Assembly: GCF_007556815.1 (NCBI RefSeq)
Contig: NZ_CP041743.1
Span: 2,763,001 to 2,827,000, forward strand
DNA from: Paraburkholderia megapolitana
Lineage (GTDB): Bacteria > Pseudomonadota > Gammaproteobacteria > Burkholderiales > Burkholderiaceae
Direction: 5' to 3'
DNA: 64,000 bases
The notes beneath the pieces were generated by a model, which searched no databases, was not told where the DNA came from, and saw only the letters and a program-made list of their open reading frames with translations. Made by a program: the position numbers and the translations under genes. Positions 54,109 through 63,926 of this stretch are shown here, piece by piece; the first letter of the stretch is position 1, and every line of letters begins with the position of its first letter.

Positions 54109-55938
54109 TCAGGGCGCTGCCGCCTGGGTGGTCGGAATGCTACCGGTCGGCACGCTCGCGGCGTTCTCGTCCTGCCACGGTGGCGGCAGTTCGCGCAACG
54201 TCAGCGCAGTCGGAATCCGCCGGTTCGCGTAGAACGTCTTGAGATCGCTCTTCATCTGCGGACGCGCCACGTCATCCAGATAGATCATGTGTCCGCCCTG
54301 GAAGAAGCCGACTTGTATCTTCGGATTCAGACCCGGTACGGTCTGGAGTCGCGCCAGTTGCTTCTCGGTGCTGAAGAACGGTGTCGCCAGATCGTGGTAG
54401 CCGTTTTCCGAGAACACCGCGAGACGCGGATTGAGCTGCAGCGCACCGAGCAGATCGGGGATCGTATCGGGCATCGGCTGACCATCGTGGGTGAAGTCCC
54501 ACACCCCGATGATGTTGTCGTTCAACGGCACGTAGGTCGCATTCGGCGCCGTGTAGCCGAGATAGTCCGGCAACTGCGTCGCGAGTGCGTTCGTGAACGG
54601 CTGCGAGATCAGGATGTCCGACGGGTCGCCATCGCTCTGCAACCGCGGATCCGAATTCGGCAACGACACGCGTCCGTCATACCGGCCGATTGTCGTTCCC
54701 GGCAGCAGGCTGGCCGAATACGGATTCGCGTTGAAGTAGCCTTGCAGCGCCTGCAGCGTCAGGCTCGTTGGCCACGTCCACGACTGAAGCGTTGCATTGC
54801 TGGGGAAGACCGGTGTACCCAGTGCGTCCGGTATACCCAGCTGGCTCAGCACCCACGCTTGCGAATACTGCTGGAGCTGGTTGTACGCGAGCGTAGCGAA
54901 CAGCTCCATCTGCAGCGCGTACAGGCCCTGGTTGATCGGCGCCGGCGACGCCTGGTTGTAGTACGCCGCGACCTCCGCATACCCCGGCAGATAGCCCGCC
55001 ACGGTATCCGTCTCGAGCAGCAGGCCCTCTGTCGACTGCGTGATCGCAACGGCCTCTGTCGCATCCGCGAAGTAATTCAGGATCGCGGACTGCAGCGTGA
55101 TCCCCGTCAGGTGTACGCCGGCCGATTCAAGCGCCAGCGCCAGCATGTCGGTACGCGGCGTGCCGTACGACTCTCCGTACAGATACAGCGGCGACTTGCT
55201 GCGATTGTTGACGGCCACATAACGCTCGATGAAGTCGCGCATGATGTTGACGTCCGGGTCGCTGCCCCAGTACACGCTGTTCGTGTTCGGCAGGACCGCT
55301 TCGGAGAGCCCGGTGCCCGGCGGATCGATGAAGACCAGATCCGTCGTATCGATCAGGCTTTCCTTGTTATCGACGAGCGGGTAGTTCGGCCAGTTGTTGC
55401 CGAACAGCGGATCGGGCGTCGCGACACGCGTCGGTGCAAACGAACCGAGGCGCAGCCAGATCGACGACGAACCCGGGCCGCCGTTGTAGACGAACGTAAC
55501 CGGTCGCGGTGCGCCGTTCGTGCCCGGTGCGGTGTACGCGACGTAGGACATCGACGCTTCGGCGTTGCCCTTCGAATCCATCGCGGTCAGGTGGCCCGTG
55601 GTAGTCGTATAGTTGACCGTGGTGCCGCCCGACTTCCACTGGTAGTGCATGATCGCGGCTTTTTCGCTGACCTGCGACGCGGTGAGCCCGTCGCCGGCAT
55701 TCATCGAATAGGCCACCGGATCGACATACGGTTGATTGGCGGACGCGCTTTTCGCGTCCTGTGCCGGGCTGGCCTGTGCGTTGGCAGCCTGTTTGAGGTT
55801 CGCTGCGCTGGTGGATGAACCGCTGTCTCCTCCGCCGCATCCTGCGAGAACCATGAGCCCTAGCGTCAGGGCACCTAGCCCGGCTAACCGGCCGTGGCGG
55901 CCGTAGCTGTTGCCGGTACAGCTCCTGTCTGGCTTCAT
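54109..55938 (-). CDS. S10 serine carboxypeptidase-like lipoprotein, copy 2
   Basis: 609 aa, same features as copy 1: lipobox LAGC, NGGPGSSSIWLRLGSFA, YLYGESYGTPRTD, ENGYHDLATPFF and QGGHMIYLDD, so the full catalytic set is kept. It has diverged most between the nucleophile and the Asp (around YLPGYAEVAAYYNQ and the following 80 residues), whereas the core is almost unchanged. This suggests altered substrate preference and not decay. Confidence 0.9.
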   Translation of the reverse strand: MKPDRSCTGNSYGRHGRLAGLGALTLGLMVLAGCGGGDSGSSTSAANLKQAANAQASPAQDAKSASANQPYVDPVAYSMNAGDGLTASQVSEKAAIMHYQWKSGGTTVNYTTTTGHLTAMDSKGNAEASMSYVAYTAPGTNGAPRPVTFVYNGGPGSSSIWLRLGSFAPTRVATPDPLFGNNWPNYPLVDNKESLIDTTDLVFIDPPGTGLSEAVLPNTNSVYWGSDPDVNIMRDFIERYVAVNNRSKSPLYLYGESYGTPRTDMLALALESAGVHLTGITLQSAILNYFADATEAVAITQSTEGLLLETDTVAGYLPGYAEVAAYYNQASPAPINQGLYALQMELFATLAYNQLQQYSQAWVLSQLGIPDALGTPVFPSNATLQSWTWPTSLTLQALQGYFNANPYSASLLPGTTIGRYDGRVSLPNSDPRLQSDGDPSDILISQPFTNALATQLPDYLGYTAPNATYVPLNDNIIGVWDFTHDGQPMPDTIPDLLGALQLNPRLAVFSENGYHDLATPFFSTEKQLARLQTVPGLNPKIQVGFFQGGHMIYLDDVARPQMKSDLKTFYANRRIPTALTLRELPPPWQDENAASVPTGSIPTTQAAAP

Positions 55939-56603
55939 CTCTATCCTTGGTGGGTGGGTTTCAATACCGCTTCACAAAGGCCGCTTGCGCCGGCGAGACG
56001 CGCAGGAACTCCGACAACTCGCGCTGCACTCGGGGCACACGACGGTTGGGATTCAACTTCTTTTAAGAGCCTGAATTAAAACTGACTATGACATGCGCTG
56101 AGTATTGCTAACTGCTGGCTGGAATTATGCTTATAGCCCCGTCCTGATTTCCGCAGTAGTGACATCGGAAATCGGCGACACAGCAAAAATAGGCGGTGCC
56201 CCAAGACCTTGTCAAGGATTATGCGGGCATTAAAAGAGTAACCAATATATGCAGATTGGGCAGTGTCTGGTTTTCGAAAGAAAATCAAACTGCCCTGCTA
56301 TTGGTGAGCTTTATGTGAACAAACTTCCAGAATCTTTCGTTTTGAGAAACGCAACGCCGTGGCCCTTGAGGAGGCAGGCCGTGCTCGGTTTCCTTTCAAT
56401 TTACCGAAAATTTTCTTTCATTTTCATTATTCATTTGAAAAATCGATATTCTCAATAAAACTCAAATCGGGATTTCAGTAACGGCTCCGGCCATTAAGTT
56501 TGTCCGGGCATCCACAAAATACCGAATTTTTATTTTCAACTCATTAACCGGAATTATTTACACGAATTATCGCATCGAATAAAGCAAGCTGTCCGGTTAG
56601 CGC
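55939..56603. promoter_or_regulatory. AT-rich region upstream of S10 copy 2
   Basis: About 665 bp. Holds the promoter of copy 2 (conserved TGTCAAGGATTATG, dyad at 56147-56172) and an AT-rich block 56380-56590. No gene recognised. Confidence 0.5.
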
Positions 56604-56846
56604 CTATGCCGACGGATGATCCCTGAGCCACGCATTAATCGCATCCTGTGCGAGCGCGGCGGTATCGGCACGGCCTTGTGCGACCGCACCCCTCATGTCC
56701 GGCGTGCCATTGACGTCGTGAAAAATCGACCACTTCCATTCGATACCGCTCACCGACGTCGTCCGGCTCGGGCCCGGTTGCAGCATGCAGAAATACGATT
56801 GGTATCTGGCATGAAGCGTGTCGAACTGGCCGATGGTGAATTGCAT
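56604..56846 (-). CDS. Small conserved hypothetical protein
   Basis: 80 aa; GGAG ribosome site 6 nt before ATG. Sequence starts FTIGQFDTLHARYQSYF and ends with a helix ALAQDAINAWLRDHPSA. No named family recognised and no signal peptide. Codon pattern is typical of the surrounding genes, which supports it being real. Confidence 0.6.
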   Translation of the reverse strand: MQFTIGQFDTLHARYQSYFCMLQPGPSRTTSVSGIEWKWSIFHDVNGTPDMRGAVAQGRADTAALAQDAINAWLRDHPSA

Positions 56847-56990
56847 GGAATCTCCATTGTCGAGGGTCGCCGGGACTGGCGGGCGTCTGTCGAGGAGAAT
56901 TGTAGCCGGGCAGGCGGGCGAGGACGAGGGCTGGTTGGGTCGCGGCGCGTAGCCCTGGGCGGGGTAGCCCCGGGCTGGCCGCGCCCTCCG

Positions 56991-57821
56991 CTACCCCTGA
57001 CTCTGACTCTGGCTTTGCCCTTGCGCCGGCAGGACCGTGATCTCGACGGTCAGCGCCTCGTTACTCTGCCCCGTGCGGATGCCTGACACCGGCATCGCAT
57101 CGCCGTAGTCGAAGCCCGTGGCGATGCGCACGTAGTGGTCATCGGGACAGCGGTTGTTGGCTGCATCGAAGCCGACCCAGCCGAGCCCGTCGATATAAGC
57201 CTCCGCCCACGCATGGCTCGCCGCCTGCTCGTCGACACCGTCCATCAGCAGATAACCGGACACGTAGCGAGCAGGCATGCGCAGCTGCCGCGCGACGGCG
57301 ATAAAGACGTGCGCATGGTCCTGGCAGACACCCTGTCCGGCCAGCAATGCCGTTTCGGCATCGGTTTTGACTTCGGTCGTGCCTGGCCGGTAGGCGATCC
57401 GCTCGTGAACGGTACCCATCAGAGCGTGCAGAACCTGCAGTTGCGCCGTTTCCGAGCGTAAAGGTTCGGCCAGCGCCTTGATGGCTTCGCCGGCGCGGGT
57501 GAGCGATGTCTCGCGTTCGAAGATCCACGGCGGAGCGATCCCGTCGAGCATGCCGAGCACACCGGCGCGATCTTCGGTGATGACGGTGCCCGCGGCAACG
57601 ATGACGATCTCGCTCATATTGCGTTTGTGCCGCACGAAATCGACGCGGTTGCCGAGGCCGTCGGTGTAGGTCACGGTCGGCTCGATATTGTCGACGGTGA
57701 CACGCCAGTCGACGACCGTCTGCCCGGCTCCCGTCTGCGGACGCAGGCGCAGCCGCTGCAGGGCGTACGGCACCGGCTGGTCATACTCGTAACGCGAAGT
57801 GTGGCGAATGGCGATGCGCAT
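56991..57821 (-). CDS. Transglutaminase-like cysteine protease-fold protein
   Basis: 276 aa from ATG 57821 (start of MRIAIRHTSRYEYDQPV); the frame is open to a TTG four codons upstream. N-terminal beta domain typical of the family, then the transglutaminase core: catalytic Cys in GQGVCQDHAHVF, His in ASHAWAEAYI, Asp in GFDAANNR. Starts 8 bp after the alpha-E gene stop. Companion of the alpha-E and ATP-grasp genes; the trio is thought to make or process an unknown small peptide or amide. Confidence 0.92.
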   Translation of the reverse strand: MRIAIRHTSRYEYDQPVPYALQRLRLRPQTGAGQTVVDWRVTVDNIEPTVTYTDGLGNRVDFVRHKRNMSEIVIVAAGTVITEDRAGVLGMLDGIAPPWIFERETSLTRAGEAIKALAEPLRSETAQLQVLHALMGTVHERIAYRPGTTEVKTDAETALLAGQGVCQDHAHVFIAVARQLRMPARYVSGYLLMDGVDEQAASHAWAEAYIDGLGWVGFDAANNRCPDDHYVRIATGFDYGDAMPVSGIRTGQSNEALTVEITVLPAQGQSQSQSQG

Positions 57822-57829
57822 GGCCGGGC

Positions 57830-58771
57830 TCAATCGAAGTTGTAGGTTTCGGCGATTTCAAAACCGAGACGGTTGTTCTGCGCGATGAAGCCGGTCAGGA
57901 ACTCGTGCAGGCCGCCTGCGAAGATCCGCTTGACCGTGTTGTCCCGCAGCGTCGCCAGTGTCGTGTGGGCCGTTTGCTGACAGGGATGAGTCACGCCGTA
58001 GTCGCGCGCCAGATACCCCAGGTTCTCGACGATGTTCACGTAGCAGAAGTTCAGCGAGCGCGGCATGCGCCCGTTGAGGATCAGATAGTCCGCGATGTTC
58101 ACCGGCTTGTACTGCACGTCGTAGACCCAGCGGTAGGAGCGGTGTGCATCGACGGAACGCAGGATCGACTCCCACTGGTAGTTGTCGAGCGTCGTGCCGA
58201 CGTAGGAAATGGCCGGCAGCAACAGGTGATATTTGACGTCGAGAATCCGCGCTGTGTTGTCCGCGCGTTCGATGAAGGTGCCGATGCGCGAGAAATCGAA
58301 AATTTCGTTGCGCAGCATCGTGCCGTGGAACGTGCCGCGAATCAGCGCCGCTTCGCGCTTGATCTGAACCAGCACGACCGGCAGTTCGCTGGCCCGTATC
58401 GGCTGCGCCAGCACGCGGCGGATCACCATCCACGCTTCGTTGATGCTCTCCCACGCTTCGCGCGTCAGCGCGGTGCGCACCATGCGGGCATTCGAGCGTG
58501 CGGCTTCGATGCTCGACAGCACGCTCGACGGATTGTCGGGGTCGCGCAGCAGATAGTCGGACACGGTATCGGCCGTGCAGACGTCGTGTTTCTTGCGGAA
58601 CCCCTCTTCCGTGCCGGACGTCACCACCACGGACAACCACGTCGCCGGCGCGTCGGATGCTCTGGTCAGTGCCATGCGCAACCCGGCATCGACGACGCGT
58701 GCGATGTTCTCCGCGCGTTCGATATAGCGGTGCATCCAGTAGAGCCCGCTTGCAGTGCGACCAAGAAGCAT
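57830..58771 (-). CDS. Alpha-E domain protein (DUF403)
   Basis: 313 aa all-helical protein beginning MLLGRTASGLYWMHRYIERAEN, the hallmark of the alpha-E family. Found almost always between a circularly permuted ATP-grasp gene and a transglutaminase-like gene, as here. Biochemical role unknown. Confidence 0.93.
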   Translation of the reverse strand: MLLGRTASGLYWMHRYIERAENIARVVDAGLRMALTRASDAPATWLSVVVTSGTEEGFRKKHDVCTADTVSDYLLRDPDNPSSVLSSIEAARSNARMVRTALTREAWESINEAWMVIRRVLAQPIRASELPVVLVQIKREAALIRGTFHGTMLRNEIFDFSRIGTFIERADNTARILDVKYHLLLPAISYVGTTLDNYQWESILRSVDAHRSYRWVYDVQYKPVNIADYLILNGRMPRSLNFCYVNIVENLGYLARDYGVTHPCQQTAHTTLATLRDNTVKRIFAGGLHEFLTGFIAQNNRLGFEIAETYNFD

Positions 58772-58883
58772 GTTCTGTCAAACTCCCGTTGCTGTTTTGC
58801 ACGGTCCCGGCGTGTAGATGGCCGGGTCTCTGCGAATCTTCGTCTCTGGCAACCGCCGTGTGTAGCGTTGCGTCGGGCGGGTC

Positions 58884-60302
58884 TCAGTCGGCGGCAAGCA
58901 CCCAGGTATCTTTCGTGCCGCCGCCCTGGCTCGAATTGACCACCAGCGAGCCTTCCTTCAATGCCACCCGCGTCAACCCACCCGGCGTGATGCGAATGCG
59001 GTCCGACATCAGCACGAACGGCCGCAGATCCACATGACGCGGTGCGAGACCTTGCGCAGTCAGGATCGGCGTGGTGGACAGCGCGAGTGTGGGTTGCGCG
59101 ATGTAGCTGTGCGGACGCGCCTTCAATTTGAGTGCAAAGTCCTCGCATTCCTGCTTCGAGGCAGCCGGCCCGACCAGCATGCCGTAGCCGCCGGACCCAT
59201 GCACTTCCTTCACGACGAGTTCGTCGAGATGGGCGAGCACGTATTTCAGGCTGTCCGGCTCCGAGCAGCGCCAGGTCGGCACGTTTTCGAGGATCGACTG
59301 GCGGCCCGTGTAGAACTCGACGATCTCCGGCATGTATGAATAGATCGCCTTGTCGTCGGCGATGCCGGTACCGGGCGCATTCGCGATCGTGATGTTGCCC
59401 GCGCGGTAGACATCCATGATGCCGGCCACGCCGAGCACCGAGTCGTGCCGGAAAGTCATCGGGTCGAGGTACGCATCGTCGAGCCGGCGGTACAGCACAT
59501 CGATGGCGCGGAAACCTTCGGTGGTACGCATCGCCACGCGTCCGTCGACCACCTGCAGGTCGCTCCCCTCGACCAGATGCACGCCCATCTGGTCGGCCAG
59601 AAACGCATGCTCGTAGTACGCGGAATTGTGGATGCCCGGCGTCAGCACCGCGATGGTCGGATTCGACGCGTTGCCGCCCGGCGGGCACACCGCCGCCAGC
59701 GACTCGCGCAGCAACTGCGGATAAACCTCGACCGGTCGCACCTTGACCTGCTGAAACAGCTCCGGAAACAGCTGCATCATCGTTTCGCGGTTTTCCAGCA
59801 TGTAGGACACGCCGGACGGCGTGCGCGCGTTGTCTTCGAGCACGTAGAACTGGTTTTCCGCCGTGCGCACGATATCGACGCCGATGATGTGCGTATAGAC
59901 ATTGCCCGGCGGCCGGAAGCCGATCATCTCCGGCAGAAACGCTTCGTTCTGCGTGATCAGCTCGCGTGGGATGCGCCCCGCCCGCACGATCTCCTGACGG
60001 TGATAGATATCGTCGAGAAACGCATTGAGCGCCATCACGCGTTGCTCGATGCCCTGCGACAGGCGCTCCCACTCGCGCGCGGAAATGATGCGCGGAATGA
60101 TGTCGAACGGGATCAGCCGCTCGGCCGCTTCTTCTTCGCCGTACACCGCGAACGTAATGCCGGTCTTGCGGAACACGCCTTCGGCGTCGGTGGCTTTCTG
60201 CGCCAGGTTCGCCGGGTCCTGCGTATCGAGCCATTGCTTGAGCAGCTCATAGGGCGCACGCACTGCATCGCCGGACGTCAGCATCTCGTCGAATGGCTTC
60301 AC
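58884..60302 (-). CDS. Circularly permuted type-2 ATP-grasp protein
   Basis: 472 aa from a GTG at 60302 with GGAG 7 nt upstream; a TTG at 60329 would add nine residues. Motifs: VYGEEEAAERLIPFDIIPR, YVLEDNARTPSGVSYML, IYSYMPEIVEFYTG and VVKEVHGSGGYGMLVG (ATP-binding loop). Expected to form an amide bond with ATP on an unknown substrate. First gene of the three-gene set with alpha-E and transglutaminase proteins. Confidence 0.93.
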   Translation of the reverse strand: MKPFDEMLTSGDAVRAPYELLKQWLDTQDPANLAQKATDAEGVFRKTGITFAVYGEEEAAERLIPFDIIPRIISAREWERLSQGIEQRVMALNAFLDDIYHRQEIVRAGRIPRELITQNEAFLPEMIGFRPPGNVYTHIIGVDIVRTAENQFYVLEDNARTPSGVSYMLENRETMMQLFPELFQQVKVRPVEVYPQLLRESLAAVCPPGGNASNPTIAVLTPGIHNSAYYEHAFLADQMGVHLVEGSDLQVVDGRVAMRTTEGFRAIDVLYRRLDDAYLDPMTFRHDSVLGVAGIMDVYRAGNITIANAPGTGIADDKAIYSYMPEIVEFYTGRQSILENVPTWRCSEPDSLKYVLAHLDELVVKEVHGSGGYGMLVGPAASKQECEDFALKLKARPHSYIAQPTLALSTTPILTAQGLAPRHVDLRPFVLMSDRIRITPGGLTRVALKEGSLVVNSSQGGGTKDTWVLAAD

Positions 60303-60358
60303 TTCGGTTCTCCGTAGTGGGTACAGCAAACGGGTTCAGCACACAGGTTCAACGGGTA

Positions 60359-61861
60359 TTACTGATGCGGCGGCGGGTCTTCGAGCACGCTCTGCGTCAG
60401 CACCACCGACGGAATGGTCGGCCTCAGCATCGTGCCTGCGCGGCGACGTACGCCGTACCAGCCGGCCACCAGCAGCACCGCGACCACCGGAATCGACGCC
60501 ACGGTCCACGTGCCGTTCGGGTAATCGAAAGCCATCAGCACCAGCACGCCGAGCAGAAACGCGAGCGTCAACCACGATGTTACCGGCGCGCCGGGCATCC
60601 TGAAACTAACCGGTTCGGCTTCACCGCGCGCCACCGCGCCCCGGAACTTCATCTGGCAGACCACGATGAACCCCCAGGTGCTCAGAATACCGAGCGACGC
60701 GATATTAAGCACGATTTCGAACACGCTCGACGGAACAAAATAATTCAGCACGACGCCGATGACGTAAATCGCCACGGTCACCAGAATGCCAGCATACGGC
60801 ACCGATTGGGAACTCATGCGGGAAAGGAAGTTCGGCGCGGAACCGCCCATCGACAGTGCGCGCAGTACGCGGCCGGTCGAATATAGCCCCGAGTTCAGGC
60901 TCGACAGGGCCGCCGACAACACCACGATGTTCATCACCGACCCCACGCCCGGCACGCCAAGCGCAGCGAAGAACGTGACGAACGGGCTCTGCCCCGCCTT
61001 GTACGCGCTCCACGGTAGCAGGCAAACCAGCAGCACCACCGCTCCCACATAGAACAGCGCAATACGCCAGATCACACTGTTGATCGCCCGCGGCAGCACC
61101 TTGCGCGCGTCCTTGCATTCGCCCGCCGCCGTGCCGACCAGTTCGACTCCGGCGAACGCGAAGACCACGCCCTGCACCAGCACCAGCGCAGGCAACAGGC
61201 CGTGCGGGAACAGGCCGCCATTCTGGCTGATCAGGTGCACGCCGGTCGTGTTGCCGCCCACATGGATGCCGGTGCCCAGGATGACCGTGCCGATCACCAG
61301 AAACAAGGAGATCGCCGCGACCTTGATCAGCGCAAACCAGAACTCCATTTCGGCAAACCATTTCACGCCGATCAGGTTCATCGCCGCGACGATGCACAGC
61401 GCGATCAGCGCGAACACCCACTGCGGGACTCCACCGAACGCACCCCAGTAGTGCATGTACAGCGCGACCGCGGTGATGTCGACGATGCCGGTCATTGCCC
61501 AGTTCAGAAAGTACATCCAGCCGGCGACGTACGAGGCCTTTTCGCCGAGGAATTCGCGTGCGTACGACACGAAGCTGCCGCTGCTGGGCCGGTGCATCAC
61601 GAGTTCGCCGAGCGCGCGCAGGATCAGGAACGAGAACAGGCCGCACACGAGATAGACGATGGCGAGCGACGGGCCGGCCACCTGTAGACGCGCGCCGGCG
61701 CCGAGAAAGAGCCCGGTCCCGATAGCGCCGCCGATGGCGATCATCTGGACCTGACGATTACCCAACGTTTTGTGATAACCGGCCTCATGCGATTCGAGCC
61801 AGGTTTTCGTATCCATCGGGGCGGCTGGCGCCGGGGGGGCTTGTGTATCGAGGGCAGTCAT
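60359..61861 (-). CDS. Amino-acid permease of the APC family (AnsP/GabP/CycA type)
   Basis: 500 aa, 12 helices. N-terminal motif HKTLGNRQVQMIAIGGAIGT, then GLFLGAG, and LRALGELVMHRPSSGSFVSYA, diagnostic of the amino acid:H+ symporters. SD-like AGGATGGAAT precedes the ATG. Amino-acid specificity cannot be read reliably. Divergent from a LysR regulator 370 bp away. Confidence 0.92.
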   Translation of the reverse strand: MTALDTQAPPAPAAPMDTKTWLESHEAGYHKTLGNRQVQMIAIGGAIGTGLFLGAGARLQVAGPSLAIVYLVCGLFSFLILRALGELVMHRPSSGSFVSYAREFLGEKASYVAGWMYFLNWAMTGIVDITAVALYMHYWGAFGGVPQWVFALIALCIVAAMNLIGVKWFAEMEFWFALIKVAAISLFLVIGTVILGTGIHVGGNTTGVHLISQNGGLFPHGLLPALVLVQGVVFAFAGVELVGTAAGECKDARKVLPRAINSVIWRIALFYVGAVVLLVCLLPWSAYKAGQSPFVTFFAALGVPGVGSVMNIVVLSAALSSLNSGLYSTGRVLRALSMGGSAPNFLSRMSSQSVPYAGILVTVAIYVIGVVLNYFVPSSVFEIVLNIASLGILSTWGFIVVCQMKFRGAVARGEAEPVSFRMPGAPVTSWLTLAFLLGVLVLMAFDYPNGTWTVASIPVVAVLLVAGWYGVRRRAGTMLRPTIPSVVLTQSVLEDPPPHQ

Positions 61862-62234
61862 ATCGATTCCATCCTTTCACAGGGGCGCTTGACTTTGCTT
61901 GACTTCAAAAACCGAGGGGAGATACCGTAAGACGCGTACGCAATCGCGTACGGACAAGCTCGCGATCAACCACAGGGGGTGTATGACGATGGTTGATGGA
62001 CCGCCAGGCTTCTTGCCGGGCTACCGCTTCGCATGACAAGGGTATGCAGCCAAAAGGTATGTAGCCCAATTTATCGAGGCAATGCCCATGCATATTTCGA
62101 CTAACCCTTCGCGAAAAACGCATCGGACAGGGCGAATTATTCGTATTGCGTAGCGCCAGACTGCCAGGCTGTGTCGCCGGCATCGTGCGTCGCTGGCTGG
62201 ACACGCGTGCCGGAAGTCGATTGATCCAATACAA
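61862..62234. promoter_or_regulatory. Divergent promoter region, permease / LysR
   Basis: About 373 bp. Includes the dyad at 61935-61952 and the promoters of both genes. No gene recognised. Confidence 0.45.
61935..61952. promoter_or_regulatory. Inverted repeat CGTACGC-AATC-GCGTACG
   Basis: Seven-base perfect arms with four-base centre, about 75 bp upstream of the permease start. Plausible binding site for the divergent LysR protein, though it lacks the standard T-N11-A form. Confidence 0.4.
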
Positions 62235-63197
62235 GTGAGCAATATGGAAGCAAAGTGGTTGGAAGACTTTCTCAGCCTCTCGGAGATGAAGAGTTTTTCG
62301 CGCGCGGCCCGCAGCCGGCATTTGACCCAGTCCGCTTTCAGCAGGCGAATCGTGGCGCTCGAAACATGGATGGGGACGAAGCTGGTCGACCGTAGCGTTA
62401 ACCCTGTCACGTTGACGCCGGCCGGACGTATGTTCCGCAGCCTCGCGGCGGACATTCTGCGCAGCATGCATGCGGCGCGCAGTCTCGTCGGCGGTTATGA
62501 ACAGTTCGCCGAAAACGATCATGTGGTGCACTTTGCCGTCGCCCACACGTTGGTGTTCACGCTGTTCCCCGACTGGCTGAAACGCCTGACCAACGAGTTT
62601 GGCAACATCATGGCGCGCGTGCAGGCGGTCAATGTGCCGGAGGGTGTGCAGCATCTCGTGGCCGGCGATTGCGATCTGCTGATCGGCTACCACCACCCGC
62701 AACTGCCGATCGCGCTCGATCCCAATCACTTTCCGTTTATGACGCTCGGGGTCGAGCGGATCTTGCCGGTGTCGGCGGCAGGCAGCGATGGCCGGCCGCT
62801 GTTCGAACTGCCTGGCAAAAGCGGCCGGCCGTTGCCGTTGCTGGCTTATTCGTCGGGGGCGTTTCTCGGTAACGTCGTCGAGATGCTGCTGATGAATGCC
62901 GCCGAACCGTACGCGCTATATCGCTGCTTCGAAACGCATATGTCGGAGGCGTTGAAGGGCATGGTGGTGGCGGGACATGGGATCGGCTGGCTGCCCGAAA
63001 GCTGTATTGCGAAGGAGTTGAGCGAGGGCACGCTGGTTCATGCCGGGCCGGACGCATGGGCAACCGAGCTGGAGATTCGCCTGTATCGGCCCGTCAAGCA
63101 GCGTGGCGCTGCGGCCGAGCAACTGTGGGCGTATATCAGCAATCAGTCGATCGAGCCGGCGGTCGAGGCGATCCCCGAGGTTCTGGTCGAGCGATGA
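62235..63197 (+). CDS. LysR-family transcriptional regulator
   Basis: 320 aa. HTH in KWLEDFLSLSEMKSFSRAAR and LTQSAFSRRIVALETW, followed by the effector-binding domain. Divergent to the amino-acid permease, its likely target. Effector unknown. Confidence 0.9.
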   Translation: MSNMEAKWLEDFLSLSEMKSFSRAARSRHLTQSAFSRRIVALETWMGTKLVDRSVNPVTLTPAGRMFRSLAADILRSMHAARSLVGGYEQFAENDHVVHFAVAHTLVFTLFPDWLKRLTNEFGNIMARVQAVNVPEGVQHLVAGDCDLLIGYHHPQLPIALDPNHFPFMTLGVERILPVSAAGSDGRPLFELPGKSGRPLPLLAYSSGAFLGNVVEMLLMNAAEPYALYRCFETHMSEALKGMVVAGHGIGWLPESCIAKELSEGTLVHAGPDAWATELEIRLYRPVKQRGAAAEQLWAYISNQSIEPAVEAIPEVLVER

Positions 63198-63344
63198 ACG
63201 GCGGGGATATATTGACGATGCGCTTGAAGACGCGCCTGAAGATGAGCGCCGCTGCGTAGCGGCGTGCAACGACAACACCGTGACGACACCGGTGTGCCGT
63301 CACGGTCGATTGCCTGCGTGGCAATCACACGATAATGGTCGTGC

Positions 63345-63926
63345 TTACGACTTCGACGGGCGTCCCGTCTTGACCGTTTCGACTGCAGCGATCGTCTCGA
63401 GCAGACGCTTGGTCGGCACGGATTCGAGCAGCGCAAGACCGGCTCGCAGCAGTTCGCTTTTCTTCACCGCCACGCCTTCCTCGACGCATTTCTGCTTCAG
63501 TGCGGCGATTTTTTCGTAATCGGATTTCGGCATCGTGAAGCTGTCGCGGACGACTTTTTCCTTCTTCACGCGCTTTGTCTTTGCCTCGACGCTGGCAGGT
63601 GCTACTGCTTCCGGCGCAACGGTCTTCGGCTTCGCTACCTTGACTGCCTTGGTCGTTTTCACGGCCTTGGTTTCCTTGACCGCTTTCACGGGCTTGGCGA
63701 CCGGCTTGGTGGTTTTCACCGCTTTCACGACCTTGGCGGTTTTAGCGACCTTCGCAGTTTTCGCAACCTTGGCCGTTTTTGCCGGAGTCGCTGCGCGCGG
63801 CGTCTTCTTCACGACTTCGGTGGCCTGCGCAGTAGCCCGTTTGGCGCCCGCTGCCGCGCGCCCCCGGGTAGGTGCCGGTCGACGAACAGCTTTTTTTGCA
63901 GCACCAGCGGTGCGGGGTTCACTCAT
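63345..63926 (-). CDS. Lys/Ala-rich histone H1-like protein
   Basis: About 193 aa from ATG 63926 with an AGGAGG ribosome site. Two parts: an N-terminal basic tail (about 1-115) rich in Lys, Ala, Thr and Val with perfect and near-perfect KTAKVA repeats, and a compact C-terminal region (FTMPKSDYEKIAALKQKC, then KKSELLRAGLALLES). It ends in TGRPSKS, which includes a GRP core as in AT-hooks. Likely binds nucleoid DNA; the number of short repeats probably varies between strains. Confidence 0.85.
   Translation of the reverse strand: MSEPRTAGAAKKAVRRPAPTRGRAAAGAKRATAQATEVVKKTPRAATPAKTAKVAKTAKVAKTAKVVKAVKTTKPVAKPVKAVKETKAVKTTKAVKVAKPKTVAPEAVAPASVEAKTKRVKKEKVVRDSFTMPKSDYEKIAALKQKCVEEGVAVKKSELLRAGLALLESVPTKRLLETIAAVETVKTGRPSKS

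Larger units (their letters stand above)
53575..56240. repeat. Segmental duplication, copy 2
   Basis: Second copy of the S10/EF-hand block (see 50311-52990). The upstream TGTCAAGGATTATG match lies at about 56209. Spacer between copies is about 0.6 kb. Confidence 0.85.

Noticed and set aside
61905-62729. Minus-strand frame opposite the LysR gene
   Set aside because: No recognisable domain and antisense to a clear LysR HTH; shadow frame.
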